A DNA stretch of 64,000 nt. It comes from Dipteronia dyeriana. Its lineage: Eukaryota > Streptophyta > Magnoliopsida > Sapindales > Sapindaceae. This document shows, piece after piece, positions 11,025 through 23,341 of this stretch. The position numbers were made by a program, and so were the translations under genes. The stretch lies in contig CM065298.1 of the NCBI GenBank assembly GCA_032871835.1, forward strand, positions 72,444,154-72,508,153. Reading direction: 5' to 3'. Within the stretch, counting starts at the first letter, position 1; the number at the start of each line of letters is the position of its first letter. Under the pieces are notes generated by a model. The model ran no database searches and was not told where the DNA came from. It worked only from the letters and a program-made list of their open reading frames with translations.

Positions 11025-12948
11025 TGTAGGAAAAAACGGTTCAATACGCAACGGAAGCGTGAGAAAATTTATTAAAAATTAGGGTTTGTGTATAATTTTT
11101 TTTCCCTTTTAATAACAAAAACCTTAACCCTAGATTAATTGAGGTATATAAAAAGTATCATACCTTTTTTTTTCGTGACGATTGAACTAGCGTCGAATTG
11201 AATCCGTAAGATCTTCCAATCTAATCACGAACGTGAATCACCTAGGAGTGAGGGCTTCCTTTCTTTAAATTATATACCTGAGGATGGAAACAAACAAAAT
11301 CTTCTTCTTTGTTAGTGACAATAATCTTCTTGTTTAATGCAAGTTGAATTCATTCTTATTCAATCTATTCCTTTAACCCTTTTCACCACAAAGGAAACAC
11401 TTCTCTTTGATCCTGGTTACTTTCTTGGTCTTCTTCTAAGAATGCCCAAGTTGCTTTTTCCTCTGTTGTTTCTTGACCTTCTAACGGGTATTAACAGTAG
11501 TAACTTTACCAACCATATGAATCCCTATCTAGAGACATCATAATATCGGCAATAGTCTCCATTCATTCATGTTGTTGTTGCAACACGTTGGAGATGATGG
11601 CCATAATGTAATGTACATTTAACCATCTCATCTAAAGACTTCCACTACTGATACTCATCTCTTTGTTCCTGAGTAGATTCATTAGTTTGGTGGTTAAGGA
11701 ATATAAAGAATGAACTTACACTTTTCAACTTGCAACAACAACCCAATATTCCTTTTCCATGTGACATAATTATCATCAGTTAAAGTATTATCTTTTAGGA
11801 TATTGATTATGGATGGGGTCATGATTTCTTTTTAATAATAAAAAAAAATATATATATATAAGTAAACAATCATGATATAACACTTTTGAATATTTATCTT
11901 GAATTAAATATGATAATTCAATCGTAAAAATTCAACGGTGATCTAACACCCATAAATGTCACGCCTCCTTTGGAAGTACGCACCATTTACTAGTTGGACT
12001 AGGTCCCACCTAATTGTTAACATAACAACCAACGTTTTCTATTTAGCCTTGCAATTTTTTTTAACAAGAACTCTTGGGAGGATATTAATAAAATTACATT
12101 GAGTGTATTACCAAGTTATCGACCTTCAATATAATCCCTCACGAATATCCCTCCTTTGGGAGTAGATATCGTTTGGGCTAATTGTCTAGTCTATCCATGT
12201 TTTGACTTGGATATTTTGACTTGTCCAGAAGCCATGTTTCAATAGACAATATTGAAAACTTAACGTTAAGATTTAATATCCAATACCTCAAAACATCCAT
12301 ATGATGGTATTCTACTCTCATTTAATAAATGGAGCCACGATGTCCATATCTATAAATGAAGTTCTCTATCGATTAACAAATGAATACCACCAAACTATCG
12401 AGGATAAATTATGCTATATAATAGTACTCATTGATAGCTCATATGATAACATTTGCAACCATAAGTCCATCATTTATCACACGATTGAGATAGACTCTCC
12501 GATTGTCTTCAAATGAATTTTTTTATCCAATGACGGTTCCAGATAAAGTATTTTATTTTGATCATATTCAATGCACCCAGTGCACTAGATTCTTTTGCCC
12601 AAAGACACCACACTTTGATGATTTTAGACTCATCATAACACATTTGATCTCATTCAAATGCTAGCAAAAGAATCTACAACTTTGACAAGATAAAGGCGCC
12701 CAACCTTTTATCTTAAGTTGTGAATATTATTCAAGACTTAAAGAATTGTGTCTACCTCATACATAACTAGATGTATGAACAATTCTTCTTTTCTCATAGT
12801 CTTTTGACATTATGATTATTTACTTGTGACAATTATAATAATTAAACTATAAATGCTATAAGATTTGTTAAACTAGAAATCACTTTATTAATATGAAAAG
12901 ATTGTCAAATACATTATTATACTCTTGCTATCGAGCATAATCCTAACA
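11025..12948 (-). mobile_element. C1a: internally deleted Copia element with perfect 5-bp TSD
   Basis: Inserted in the G1 5' LTR and flanked by GCAGT at 11020-11024 and 12949-12953. Read on minus it starts TGTTAGGATTATGCTCG and ends with CGCTTCCGTTGCGTATTG...CTACA. Both end regions match C1b (13572-15782). The middle holds a gag fragment instead of LTR sequence, so it is LTR start, gag piece, LTR end with no pol. Either a large internal deletion or a non-autonomous derivative would explain this. Confidence 0.8.
11365..11822 (-). pseudogene. C1a Copia gag fragment
   Basis: Minus strand from ATG at 11822 reads MTPSIINILKDNTL then DDNYVTWKRNIGLLLQVEK, the N-terminal Copia gag signature. After frameshifts it continues with QEQRDEY, DEMVKCTL, NVLQQQHE and IADIMMSL, and ends with a partial CCHC zinc knuckle KCFLCGEKG near 11372-11410. 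Several stops and frame changes are present and no protease or pol follows. The nucleocapsid protein would bind and package element RNA in virus-like particles; this copy cannot encode it. Confidence 0.75.
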
Positions 12949-13157
12949 GCAGTAAGAGTGAAAAGAGAGATAGAGTGTGTAAACATTATATTTATAGTGA
13001 AGGCCTTTCCCTCCCGCTTTCGGCAACTGTGGGTTTTCGACGTAAAATTATGTGTTTGCATGCTTGCTTTCTATTTCTGATTTATTATTTGGTTATTAAT
13101 ATTTATCAAATTACTAGGTGTGCGGTTAGGTCAACATAATACGGAAATCAACGTTAA
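12949..13157 (+). mobile_element. G1 5' LTR, second part
   Basis: Resumes the LTR after C1a and matches 48062-48283, including TGTTTGCATGCTTGCTT and GGTTAGGTCAACA. The hairpin region (GTGGGTTTTCGACG, 13029-13042) is shortened compared with the 3' LTR. Confidence 0.8.
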
Positions 13158-13161
13158 GAAT

Positions 13162-13180
13162 TGGCGCTAGAAAGGGGGAG
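13162..13180 (+). other. G1 primer binding site
   Basis: TGGCGCTAGAAAGGGGGAG sits just after the LTR end. It has the TGGCGC start common in Tat elements, but I cannot name the tRNA with certainty. Confidence 0.55.
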
Positions 13181-13224
13181 TACGTCAAACTTTCACTCAT
13201 GTTAAAAACTTATGAAATGGTGAC

Positions 13225-13571
13225 ATGGCACACAACAAAGACAGAAGTCAATCTCTACATGACGTTGACATCCTGCATGGTGTCAACAACCCTGGTTTGG
13301 AAAATATCAGCGCCTCTAGAGGAGATTTATTCACTAGGACTCTAACTTCTACCAGACAAGACGTAATAACTTCACCTGACGCCGTCCCTGGAATTTCCCT
13401 AGATGTGTTTCGACAAATCCAAGAAACCCTGTGGAGAGTCATTGAAGGTGCCGCTAGATTGGGAATCCACATAATGGATACCACCAGTCTGACCTCGCCA
13501 TATCTGTTGTCTACACAGGTGGTGGCCTAGGACCCCAAGATACATTCTGAGATGGTGGCAACGACTCCAAG
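13225..13571 (+). pseudogene. G1 gag, N-terminal segment
   Basis: The ATG at 13225 opens about 100 codons (starting MAHNKDRSQSLHDVDILHG) before a stop at 13528-13530. It lies 45 bases after the PBS, as the first gag codons of Tat elements do. The sequence is Ser/Thr-rich and carries no domain I can name. The reading frame is broken by the C1b insertion at 13572 and gag continues after it. Confidence 0.55.
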
Positions 13572-14134
13572 TGAAGAGAAAATCGCGCAACAGAAGCGTA
13601 AGGTTTGGTATAAATATTTTTTTCCCTTTTTAATAACAAGAACCTTAACCCTAGATTAATTAATGTATATAAAAAGTGTCGTACCTTTTTCTCGTGACGA
13701 TTGAACTAGTGCCGAATTGAATCCGCAATTATCTAAGGATGGAAGCAAACAAAATTTTTTTCTTTGTTAATTACAATTATCTTCCAAGAAGAAAACAAAG
13801 AATGTTAGGTCACTTATAAATTGTCAATCAATTTGATTGAAACTCGCGTAAATCTCAATTCGATGTTGTACACAAAACCTTTTAATGTAAAGGCTACTAG
13901 TGTACTATCAAAAACTAAACGTTCTTTCTTCCTTTTATTCTTTGCCGAATCTCACACTATTTTTTAGAGTTGATCGAATTTTGTCTAGAGTAAAAATAAT
14001 TTTTTCTCCAAAAATTCTTATGGTGGCTGAATTCTCCCCAAGTAGAATTCTTAGGTTGGCCGAAATCTTCTCTTTGAAAATCACTAGGGCTGGCCGAAAT
14101 TCTCTCTTAGAATTGCTAGGGCTGGCCGAATTTA

Positions 14135-14183
<49 letters not shown>

Positions 14184-15782
14184 ATTATAAATCCTTTTTT
14201 AATAAGGATTTACTTTGTGGGTAAGAATCCTATCCTTAGGTGGATTTACTCGGTGACCAATAATCCTTTTCCAAAAAGAATTATTTCCTACACCAAGACT
14301 CCTAATCCAACTCAATAATGTATTCGTAACCATATTAAAGATTTCCTAATTTGACTAGATAAATAGTTCATTTTATTTATCTACTTATCAACTATAATCT
14401 TTAATATTAATTATACTATCAGCAACAATATAATATCAGGAGACCTTCTCATACTAGAAAAAAGATTTTGACTTTTAATTAAATAATTAATTAATTTCTA
14501 TTTAATTAAATGATAAAATAAAAATAATATAATTAAGCTAAACTATATAGCTTTGCTGCACAACACATATATGGGTCATTATATTATTTTTTCTATTTTA
14601 TTAAATCCATTGGACCTTAATAAAAAGTCCACATGTGAACTGAACCTATTCTTACAAAAAGAAATAAGTCCACATGCCTTAATACAATTCTAGATGGACC
14701 CTTAAATTGGTCTGGTAGAATATATCAAGTATCCATACAAGTTCGTGTGGATTGAGGATATTGGCGGGCTATATAAATTTAAGGTCCAATAGACACAACC
14801 CAATCACAATCAACAAATGATTCACTTAGGTCCGATCTATTAATTTTAGTTCATTCCACTAAAGAACTAAAATTGCACTCTTAAATAAAGATAGAATAAG
14901 TTAATATTTCTTACTCATACCCTAGACAACTTTATTGGATAAAGTGTATCATCGTGAAGAATATCATTAATCGCCAAGAGCTCACAGATTGTCTATAGCT
15001 CTCCAAGTTACCATATTTACTCATATGAACACATTTTGAACTTGGATATTCTGACTTGTCCAGAAGCCATGTTTTAACAGACACTATTGAAAACTTAACA
15101 CTAAGATTTAAAATCCAATACCTCAAAACATCCATATGAGGATATTCAACTCTCATTTAATAAATGGAGCCACGATGTCCATATCTATAAATGAAGTCCT
15201 TTATCGATTAACAAATGAATACCACCAAACTATCGAGGATAGACTAGCTATATAATCGTACTCATTGATAGCTCAAATGATAACACTTGAAACCATAAGT
15301 CCATCATTTATCTCAGGATTGAGATAAACTCTCTGATTGTCTTCAAGTGAAAACTTTTATCCATTGACGGTTTTGGATAAAATATTTCACTGTGATCCTA
15401 TTCAATGCACCCAGTGCACTAGATTCTTTTTCCCAAATATACCACACTTGATGATTTTAGACTCGTCATAACACATTTGATCCCACTCAAATGCTAACAA
15501 AAGAATCTACAACTTTGACAAGATAAAGGCACCTAACCTTTATCTTAAGTTGTGAATATTATTCAAGACTAACTAAAGAATTGTGTATACCTCATACATA
15601 TCTAGATGTATGAACAATTCTTCTTTTCTCATAGTCTTTTGACCTTATGATTATTTACTTTTGATAATTATAACAATTAAACTATAAATGCTATAAAATT
15701 TATTAAACTAGAAATCACTTTACTATATGAAAAGATTGTCAATTACATTATTATACTCTTGCTATCGAGCATAATCCCAACA
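13572..15782 (-). mobile_element. C1b: solo LTR of the C1 Copia family
   Basis: Read on minus it starts TGTTGGGATTATGCTCG at 15782 and runs 2.2 kb to about 13572, ending with the CGCTTC(C/T)GTTGCG block. Large parts match C1a: 13600-13740 with 11060-11220, and 15050-15780 with 12200-12948. No gag or pol is inside. Flanking CCAAG and CCAGA could be a decayed target duplication. It splits the G1 gag gene. Confidence 0.7.
14133..14180. repeat. (TA)n microsatellite in C1b
   Basis: Uninterrupted TA repeat of about 48 bases. Confidence 0.9.
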
Positions 15783-17030
15783 CCAGATGCTCCATAGAAT
15801 TTTGGAAGAGATAGGGTGGATCGTTGTGAGAGAAGGGAACACAACCGAAGAAAGGATTACAACCAAGAAGACCATGAGCACAGTGAGCACGGAGGCCGAG
15901 AAAATCGGGGAACTAGAGAGCACAGTAAGCTAGTTTACAAGCTGATGTAGGAAGGTATTATGAAGAAGAGACAAGGCTCGACCGTGTGGACAGATATGGC
16001 GGTCGTAGGCAGAGATCCCGATCGGTTTCAACTGACGTGGAGACTCTACCCAGAAAAAGCAGAGAAACAACCCTTGCGATTAATTACAACCACTATGACG
16101 CCTAGGTCACAGGGTGAGTTCCTAGGGACCCCTATGGTCTCACCATTCGTTAGAGGTTCGACGAGCATTGGGAGCCAGAAGGTGAGCGAGAATTTTTGTT
16201 AGGGAAGATAGAAGCCTTGGAGGGAAGGCAAGGCCGCGAGAATCTACTAATTGGCAACTCCAGTAGTCCATTCGCTGATTCCGTAAGAATGGCTCACTTA
16301 TTAGAAAAGTTCAGGATGCTGCATGTGGAACAATTCAAGGCCAACACTGACCCCCAAGTGCACATATGAAGATATTAGAGTGAGTTGGCAAAATATGATT
16401 ATGACGATGCAAACATGTGTAGGATGTTCCCTCAGACATTAGGGGACCAGAGGTCTAGGTTATTTGGCGGCCTTACTTGCGATCGACCAAGAACTTTGAG
16501 GAGTTAAACAGGCTTTCACTAGACAATTAATGGGAAATATTTATCGTAGAAAAAAAATATATGTCCTGTCAATTTTGAAACAAAGAAATGAGAAAAAGTT
16601 GAAAGATTACTTGACTAGATTATCACAGGAAGTATCGGAGGTCCTGGATCCCAACGACGATGCAATGGTGTCGACATTCATCAGTAGTTTGTAGCACAAC
16701 CAATTGTTGCTTAGCCTGAGGCAAAAGGAGTCGACCACTTATGCAAACATGGTGGATGACGTTGGAGGATATGCAATGGCAGAGGAAGAACTGATAGCTC
16801 ACGGAGGAAAGTTCATACACGGTGGCCGATTGGAAAACAGCTAAAAATCTGAGGATGATAATACGAAGGGTAACAGAAAGTGGGACTAAAAGAACAATCT
16901 AGGAAAAAACAAAGAGGGTCATAAAGACGAAGATCAAAGGAATAATAGGTCTTTCAAGAGGCAACATACCAATTACGCTCCTATCACCTGAAAGCAAGAA
17001 GAAGTCCTGGTTGTGATAGAAGATAAGAAT
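15783..17030 (+). pseudogene. G1 gag core (Retrotrans_gag) remnant
   Basis: Plus-strand frames encode the capsid core of a Tat gag in pieces: FADSVRMAHLLEKFRM and VEQFKANTDPQVHI near 16280-16370, then ELAKYDYDDANMCRMFPQTL, FGGL, and in other frames KLKDYLTRLSQEVSEVLDPN near 16590-16660 and YAMAEEEL near 16770-16790. These follow the family order. A basic stretch precedes the domain (15800-15950). At least four frame changes and many stops make it non-functional. The capsid would assemble the particle that encloses element RNA. Confidence 0.7.
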
Positions 17031-17800
17031 TCTTAAGAAAGGCCCCTAAAGCAGTCCAATTTTGCAAGAAAGAACACTTCCAAATACTGTCAGTTTTATG
17101 GCTTCAAGTGCAACCAACTGAGAGATTACATTGAAAAGTTGATTAGAGAAGGACGCTTGAAAAATATGGTCTTGAAGAATGGCAATGTCCTGTAGAGAGA
17201 CCCTACGAAGAACGAATAGGACAGAAGAGACAATCTAGGAAGGAACTTAGAAGAGGGAGCGATCAATACCATATTTGGCCATGCACAAGAAAGAGTAGCC
17301 GGGAGAGAATGTCAGAGGTCCGTAAGGGAATTAGGGGCCAAAGAAAACTGGAGGTAAACTCGGTCCGTCCCGAGCCGAAGAAACTCAAATAAAGTTGAGA
17401 CCTGATCGTTTTCTCCAAAACAGGCGCATACGGACATTAAGTCAGACCAAATGATGCAATCATGGTATCTATCTGTATTTGTCACATGGAAGTAAGAAGA
17501 GTGCTAATAGATAATGGGAGCTCGGCGAACATCCTAAGCTTGGAGTATTCGATCAGTTGGAGCTGCAAAGAAAAGATCTACAACCATTGATGGTTCCACT
17601 CAAAGGGTTTGAAGGAGCAGAAGTGAGGTCATTAGGAATAGTTAAGCTGCCCGTGGAAATCGAGATTTATCCTTGTTAAAAAATAGTACTATTGGATTTT
17701 ATGGTCGTAGACATTGAGAACTAACCCTACAACGTTTTCTTGGGAAAATCATTCCTAAATAAATCAAATGATGTAACCACAACTTACTCATTGACCATGA
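17031..17800 (+). pseudogene. G1 zinc-knuckle remnant and protease
   Basis: NTSKYCQFYG...QLRDYIEKLIREGRLK near 17070-17160 is the degraded Cys/His linker seen in Tat gag. Near 17500-17540 comes VLIDNGSSANIL, the aspartic-protease active-site motif with Asn in place of the usual Thr after the Asp. The next part (PLKGFEGAEV, VEIEIYP, NVFLGKSFLN) follows in shifted frames. Stops and frameshifts are frequent. The protease would cleave the gag-pol polyprotein. Confidence 0.7.
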
Positions 17801-18049
17801 AATTCCCTATATAGGCAGGGGTTGGTGTCATGAAATGCTCCCAAGAATAGTCAATGGAAAGCAAACCTAGCATTGTAAAGGGAAAAAACGGAGTCGAGTG
17901 TAATGTAGAAAGACTTCTCTAAATAAGAAGATTACCGAAAGATGAGCGAGAATAAGGCCATTGATGAGACACCGACCCACTTCGACTTGGACCTAGATGA
18001 GATATCTCTAGAAGATAGGAAAAGCTAGGATGAAGGGTTAACCATTGAA

Positions 18050-18634
18050 GTTATGATTGATGAGAGTAACCCGAGCATATAGTAAAGTTAGAGGCTCGGT
18101 TGATAGGGCAAGTCTAGAATAAAATGGTTAACCTATTGAGGGAGTACATGGATGCGTTCGTATGGAAACATGAGGATATACCGGGAATCGACACTAAAGT
18201 AACCTCTCATTACTTAGTGGTTGATCCCGACCGAATCCAATCATCTAAAAGAGGAGGCTGTTTAACTCTAAAAGAAGCCAAGCGATTAAAGAAGAGGTCG
18301 AGAAGTTGTTGGCAACTGGATCAATAAGGGAGGTACGGTATCCCAGGTGGGTCGCCAATGTGGTGCTTGTGAAAAAGAAGAACTGGAAATGGAGGATCTG
18401 TGGATTTCACAGACCTCAATAAAGCATGCCTAAAAGATAGTTTCCCCAACCTCGAATTGACCAGCTGGTCGATACAACTGCGGGGAATGAGTTGCTAAGT
18501 TTCATGGATACCTACTCAGGATACAACCGGATCAGAATGTTTGAATCAGATAAAGATAAGATTTCCTTCACAATTGACCAGAGGCTCTACTGTTACAAGG
18601 TGATGCCTTTCGGTCTCAAGAATGCCGGGGCAAC
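18050..18634 (+). pseudogene. G1 reverse transcriptase, N-terminal half
   Basis: Encodes LLREYMDAFVWKHEDIPGID, then REVRYPRWVANVVLVKK, RICVDFTDLNKAC, SFMDTYSGYNRIRM (with the first catalytic Asp), KISFTIDQRLYCYK and MPFGLKNAG. The reading is cut at 18634 by the LTR of C2a, before the YxDD motif, which is not found anywhere else for this element. Several frameshifts separate these blocks. The order and wording match Tat-lineage RT. Confidence 0.85.
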
Positions 18635-20198
18635 TGTAAAGTCCTCATTTATTGATTGACTATTTCTTGAACAAACCACATTTTTGGGGTTTTATGTAAG
18701 GGTAGCTTAGGCTCTCAAGACCTCAAGAGAAGAAGCACCAAAGGTAAAATTCTTATGCTTACTTGCTTTGAAGAGATAGTTGCATACACTCACAAATTCA
18801 TGCATAACTCTTATTCATATATGTTGTGTGTTTATATTTGTGTGCATTTTTGTTTAAATGACTCTTCTTGATTTATTTGCATCTTGTGATTAAAGTACCA
18901 TGTCATGATAGGCATTAGTATAAGATGCATCTTCATCACTCTAGGACTTGTTGAAAATGTGTGTTTGAGTGTTGAAAAAGTGGGCAGTGCGCTACTCACC
19001 AGCGCAGCCTCACCAGCATAATGTTCCAGTGGATCGTCGCTTGTCATGCGCCACTGAGCTTCGCCACTTCACTCTGCAACATTGAAAAAGTGGGCAGTGC
19101 ACTGGTGGTGCACTACTCGACTAGCGAAGCCTCACCAGTGCAACATTCCAGTGGATCGTCACTTGTCATGCGCCACTGAGCTGCGCCTATTAAAAATTTA
19201 GGTTGTGCGCTACTCGACTAGTGCACCTCACCAGTGCACATAACGGGAGCTGGAATATTTTTTTCAAAACGATCTCACTTTGGTTGAAACTCATATATAT
19301 TTAACTCTTTGTATTCAGGTCGTGTAAGAGTTCAAAACATCATATCTTTTCCTTAAAACATATTTGAAAAGGAAATTTTTTACAAGAACTCATCTTTAAA
19401 TACTCAAAGCATTCCCTTGTGCAGAAAAACTTCATCTTGCATCATCTAAGGTCATTTAGAGTGCATCAATGGATAGTTTTGCATCATCACATCTTGTTTG
19501 GTAAGTTTCTCACTATTTTCTTACAAGTTAAGTGTTTTTCTTGCTAAGCCATCTATTTATTCATTTGTTTGCTCTTAGTATATATTCTAGATACAAAATA
19601 GAGATTGTTGTGATGACATGATTGAGTGTTGTATTGTGATAGCTTCATAGGATTGTTTGATCTATGTTTAGCTAAGCTTTTTGAACATGTCATTTAGCTC
19701 TTGATATCTATGATTGCATTAATTGCCATCTCATCATCCTAGATAAGTATATAAGGTTTCCTAGCCTTGTTTGTTCTTTGAATATCATCATATATTCACA
19801 TAGGCCATTTTATCTCTTCATTGAGGAGTATGACTTGTGTTGCTTTCTGGATTAGGTAGCTTAAATCACAAGCAAGATGGTCTAGGTTCACTGATACCGG
19901 GATTAGGTAGTGGTGGTGGAATATAAATCGGGATTAGGTTGTAATTCCTTTGCAATTAGTGGATTCGAGGTTCTAGTGTGGCGCACTTAACAGCTCGTGG
20001 TTTTTCCCATTTGGAGGGTTTCCACGTATATCTCAAGTGTCTTTACTATTTCCACACTTATTACACTTGTGATATTATTGTAACTAGCTAGGGATATTTT
20101 TGTCAACTTGACCATTAACAAAAATTGGGTAAACTTGTTTAAAAATCTATTCACCCCCCCTATAGATTGTTATTAAACACACCATAATATTTGTTTCA
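18635..20198 (+). mobile_element. C2a 5' LTR
   Basis: Starts TGTAAAGTCCTCATTTATTG and ends TTTCA directly before the PBS. It matches both C2b LTRs in reverse orientation along its length. A stem-loop CGTGG-TTTTTCCC-loop-GGGTTTCCACG lies at 19996-20026, near the 3' end. Confidence 0.9.
18969..19245. repeat. GC-rich tandem block in the C2a LTR
   Basis: Roughly three imperfect copies of a ~100-bp unit built from GTGCGCTACTCGAC, CAGCGCAGCCTCACCAG, ATTCCAGTGGATCGTC and GCGCCACTGAGCTGCGCC, in otherwise AT-rich LTR. Equivalent blocks lie at 27655-27925 and 35660-35945. Confidence 0.8.
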
Positions 20199-20200
20199 AT

Positions 20201-20214
20201 TGGTATCAGAGCAG
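20201..20214 (+). other. C2a primer binding site (tRNA-iMet)
   Basis: TGGTATCAGAGC, the exact complement of the plant initiator tRNA-Met 3' end, two bases after the LTR. Confidence 0.95.
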
Positions 20215-20316
20215 GTTCCTAGACATACATAGGTGATCCTTGCTCATTTTGGTTTGTGTTGCATTTTGTGTGTTTGTATTGATCATTCATACACTTACAT
20301 TCATATCATTCATTTT

Positions 20317-22057
20317 ATGAACACAAAGAGTGGAAACGGTGGCAACGAGGGAGCTTCTAGCACTAGACTTCCATTTCTCAACGGGTTGAATTATGCCTCT
20401 TGGAAAGGCAAGATGGAGTCGTATATTTGCCAAATTCATGATAGAGCATGGATGGCGGTTGAAGATGGTTACACTCCACCCATGATGACTCCTACGGATG
20501 GAGGAGATGATGTACTCAAGCCAAAGGCACAGTGGAATGCACAAGAGTTTGAGGCATCAAAGTGGATTATGAAGGCAATGCATGCCATCCTATGTGCAAT
20601 GGATGAGAATCAGTACAAATTGGTTCAAAACACTAGGATAGCTAAGGAGGCATTGGATATCTTGGAAGTTTCACATGAGGGAACCGATGTGGTTAAGGAA
20701 TCGAAGCTTCAAGTTCTCTAAACGTAATTTGAATTGCTCAAGATGGATGAGAATGAGTGTTTCAATGACTTTGAAGTGAGGTTGATAGACATTGTGAACC
20801 AAAGTCATCAACTTGGTGATCCTTATTCGGATAGGAAGATCAAGTAGAAGATTATGAGATCTCTACCCGATAGGTTTGAGTCTAACGTAACTACTTTAGA
20901 AGAGAACAGTGCTTACAAGGATATGAAGCCGAGTGAAGTGATTGGGAGGCTTCTAGCTTATGAATCTAGGAAATTTCCTAACCCCACACCACCGAAAAAG
21001 CAAAAGGATACTGCTTTGAAAGCCTCCAAAGTTGAGAAGGAGGAAAGTGATGACTCGGATGAGGAAATGGCTTTACTAATGAGGAAGTTCAAGAAATTCT
21101 ACAAGTCTGAGAGGAAAGGTTTCGGATCCAAGGGTCAAGACTTGAAGAAAAAGGCTCCATTCAAAAAGGTTGAGCCTAGGCAAGAAAAGAGTCCAATGCT
21201 ATGAATATGGTGAGATAGGTCATTTTGCCCCTGAATGTGCGAATCACAAAGTCAAGAAAAAGGGAAAAGTGATGGCCGCCACATGGAGTGAAAGTGATAA
21301 CTCCAATGAAGAAGATAAGTCTTCGGATGATGAAGAACTCATGGCTAACTTCATTGCCTTTACTTCCTCTCATAGGAGCAAAGATACTAGTGAAGAAGAA
21401 AATAAGAGTCAAGTGGAAAACTACTCAAGTGATGATGGATCTTCATCACAATCCACAAATGGAAATGTGGATATGATGGATCTCAATGACTATATGGCTA
21501 GGTTTGAGAGTTCAAGGTTAAAGAACAAGAATGAAATTAAGAGATTAAAAGAAGAAAACCTAAAGATCTCAACTCAAGTGGATCAATTAAATGAAGAGTT
21601 GGTGAGAACCATGAATAGTGAAGATAAGTTAAGAAAAGAGTTAGACTTATCTAAGAGGAGTGAAGAAGGGTTAAAGAAGGAGCTTGAAGATGCTAGAAAG
21701 TTGATGGCCAAGATGAATTCTAGCACTAAAAAACTTGATCACATGTTAGATGTTGGAAAGAGGCCGAGTGATAAGAAGGGGCTTGGGTTTGAAGATGACA
21801 AGATGCCCTCCACTCCAAGCAAGACCATTTTTGTGAGAAGTATGAATCTCAATAGGTCATGTTCTCATCAATCACCTAGGAAGAAACTAGACCTAGGAGA
21901 ATGTTCAAGTAGTGCTCAAGTAAAGGTAGCACCAAGAAGTCTACCTCAAGCTTATCCTACAAGGACTTCTCAAATTAACTTCCCTCAACCGAAAGCTCAT
22001 AAAAGAAAGATACCTATCATGCAAGCTCAACCAAGGAAGCAATCAAGTCTTGCTCAA
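20317..22057 (+). pseudogene. C2a gag (Sirevirus type)
   Basis: From the ATG at 20317 the frame reads SGNGGNEGASSTR, LNYASWKGKMESYICQIHD and so on, the gag N-terminus of this family. Then come ENECFNDFEVRLIDIVNQ, a DDSDEEMALLMRKF block, a zinc knuckle near 21190-21240 and a long coiled coil (LKEENLKISTQVDQLNEEL) near 21480-21720. Long gags with a C-terminal coiled coil are typical of SIRE-lineage Copia. The stops at 20719 (TAA), 20725 and 20846 (TAG) each stand where C2b has Gln or the family needs it. In the knuckle the second Cys is Tyr (CYEYGEIGH). A frameshift separates the parts near 21190. Confidence 0.85.
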
Positions 22058-23340
22058 TAACAAAGAAGGAAAGTTCATCAACAACAATCAAGACAACCAC
22101 AAAGACATGAGAAGGCTCCAATGCATCCTCAAGGTTATGGTATGATTCCTAACTTCATTCCTACATGTCATTTTTATGGTATTGATGGTCATATTAGACC
22201 AAATTACTTTAGATATATTAAATTGTGTAGAATTGAAAGCATGATAGAGAAGAAAAAGGCTAAAGCCGTGATGCATGTCACTAGGAAAAATGGAACACTT
22301 TTGCATGATCCTAGGACAATTAGAGCCCATGTATCATTGACCACTAGGAAGTAAAATATTTCACCTAGGTGGATTAGAAAAGATGAACACTTTTGCCATG
22401 TTGCACAAATTGCCTTGAAAGCTCATTCTTCTAATTTTTGGTATTTGGATAGTGGGTGCTCTAGGAATATGGCTGGAGATAAGAGTTTCTTTGAGGTGAT
22501 GGAGGAGAGAGGAAATGTCACCTTTGGTGATGGATCCAAAAAGAAAGTTAAAGGAAATAGAACTATTTCCATTCTCAGATTACCCTCATTGTCCAATGCT
22601 TTGTATGTTGATGGCCTAAAAGCAAATTAAGCATTTCACATCTTTAGTGATGAAGGACTGTCTGTCTTGTTTAGGAAAAATGATTGCTCTATCCTATTGC
22701 CAAATGGACAAACCTTGTTAAAAGGTATAAGAACTAGCGACAATTACTATTGTCTTGGTGATGGATCCAAAAAGAAAGTTAAAGGAAAGAGAACTATTTC
22801 CATTCTCAGATTAGCCTCATTGTCCAATGCTTTGTATGTTGATGGCCTAAAAGCAAATTTGGTAAGCATTTCACATCTTTAGTGATGAAGGACTGTCTGT
22901 CTTGTTTAGGAAAAATGATTGCTCTATCCTATTGCCAAATGAACAAACCTTGTTAAAATGTATAAGAACTAGCGACAATTACTATTGTCTTGGTGATGGA
23001 TCCAAAAAGAAAGTTAAAGGAAAGAGAACTATTTCCATTCTCAGATTACCCTCATTGTCCAATGCTTTGTATGTTGATGGCCTAAAAGCAAATTTGGTAA
23101 GCATTTCACATCTTTAGTGATGAAGGACTGTTTGTCTTGTTTAGGAAAAATGATTGCTCTATCCTATTGCCAAATGGACAAACCTTGTTAAAAGTATGAG
23201 AACTAGCGACAATTACTATTGTCTTGAAGCTAGAGGTGTCTCTTGCAATGAGTCCAAGGATGAACAAATTGAGTTGTGGCATGAAAGACTTGGTTACATG
23301 AAATATCAGGATTTACGAATCTTAGATAAGTTCAATGTTA
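22058..23340 (+). pseudogene. C2a gag C-terminus, protease and start of integrase region
   Basis: NFIPTCHFYGIDGHIRPN is a second Cys/His motif. WYLDSGCSRNMAG near 22439-22475 is the Copia protease active site (DSG). After the triplicated segment the frame reaches LWHERLGYMKYQDLRILDKFN, the His-containing GAG-pre-integrase start, and then stops at 23343 because Gypsy sequence follows. Compared with C2b (31866-32807) it has a 4-bp loss in the first unit, a stop in each unit and no integrase core. Confidence 0.85.
22526..23225 (+). repeat. Three tandem copies of a ~234-bp coding segment in the C2a protease region
   Basis: Units at 22526-22756, 22757-22991 and 22992-23225 each begin GGTGATGGATCCAAAAAG and end AATTACTATTGTCTT. 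C2b has one copy. Units differ by only a few bases, including a 4-bp deletion in the first. Confidence 0.95.
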
Positions 23341-23341
23341 T

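Larger units (their letters stand above)
18635..23340 (+). mobile_element. C2a: Sirevirus-like Copia, 5' part only
   Basis: 5' LTR, PBS, gag and the start of pol (protease to the GAG-pre-integrase region) in plus orientation, inserted in the RT gene of G1. It ends abruptly at about 23340, where Athila-like RNase H sequence of G2 begins. The 3' half and 3' LTR are lost. It is the same family as C2b (26805-36292). Confidence 0.85.

Noticed and set aside
13225..13530. Independent host gene of 101 codons
   Set aside because: It starts 45 bases after the G1 primer site and is the gag N-terminus by position.
20201..20214. tRNA-like sequence
   Set aside because: It is only the 12-base primer site complementary to tRNA-iMet; no tRNA fold surrounds it. 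The same holds for 34703 and 48753.
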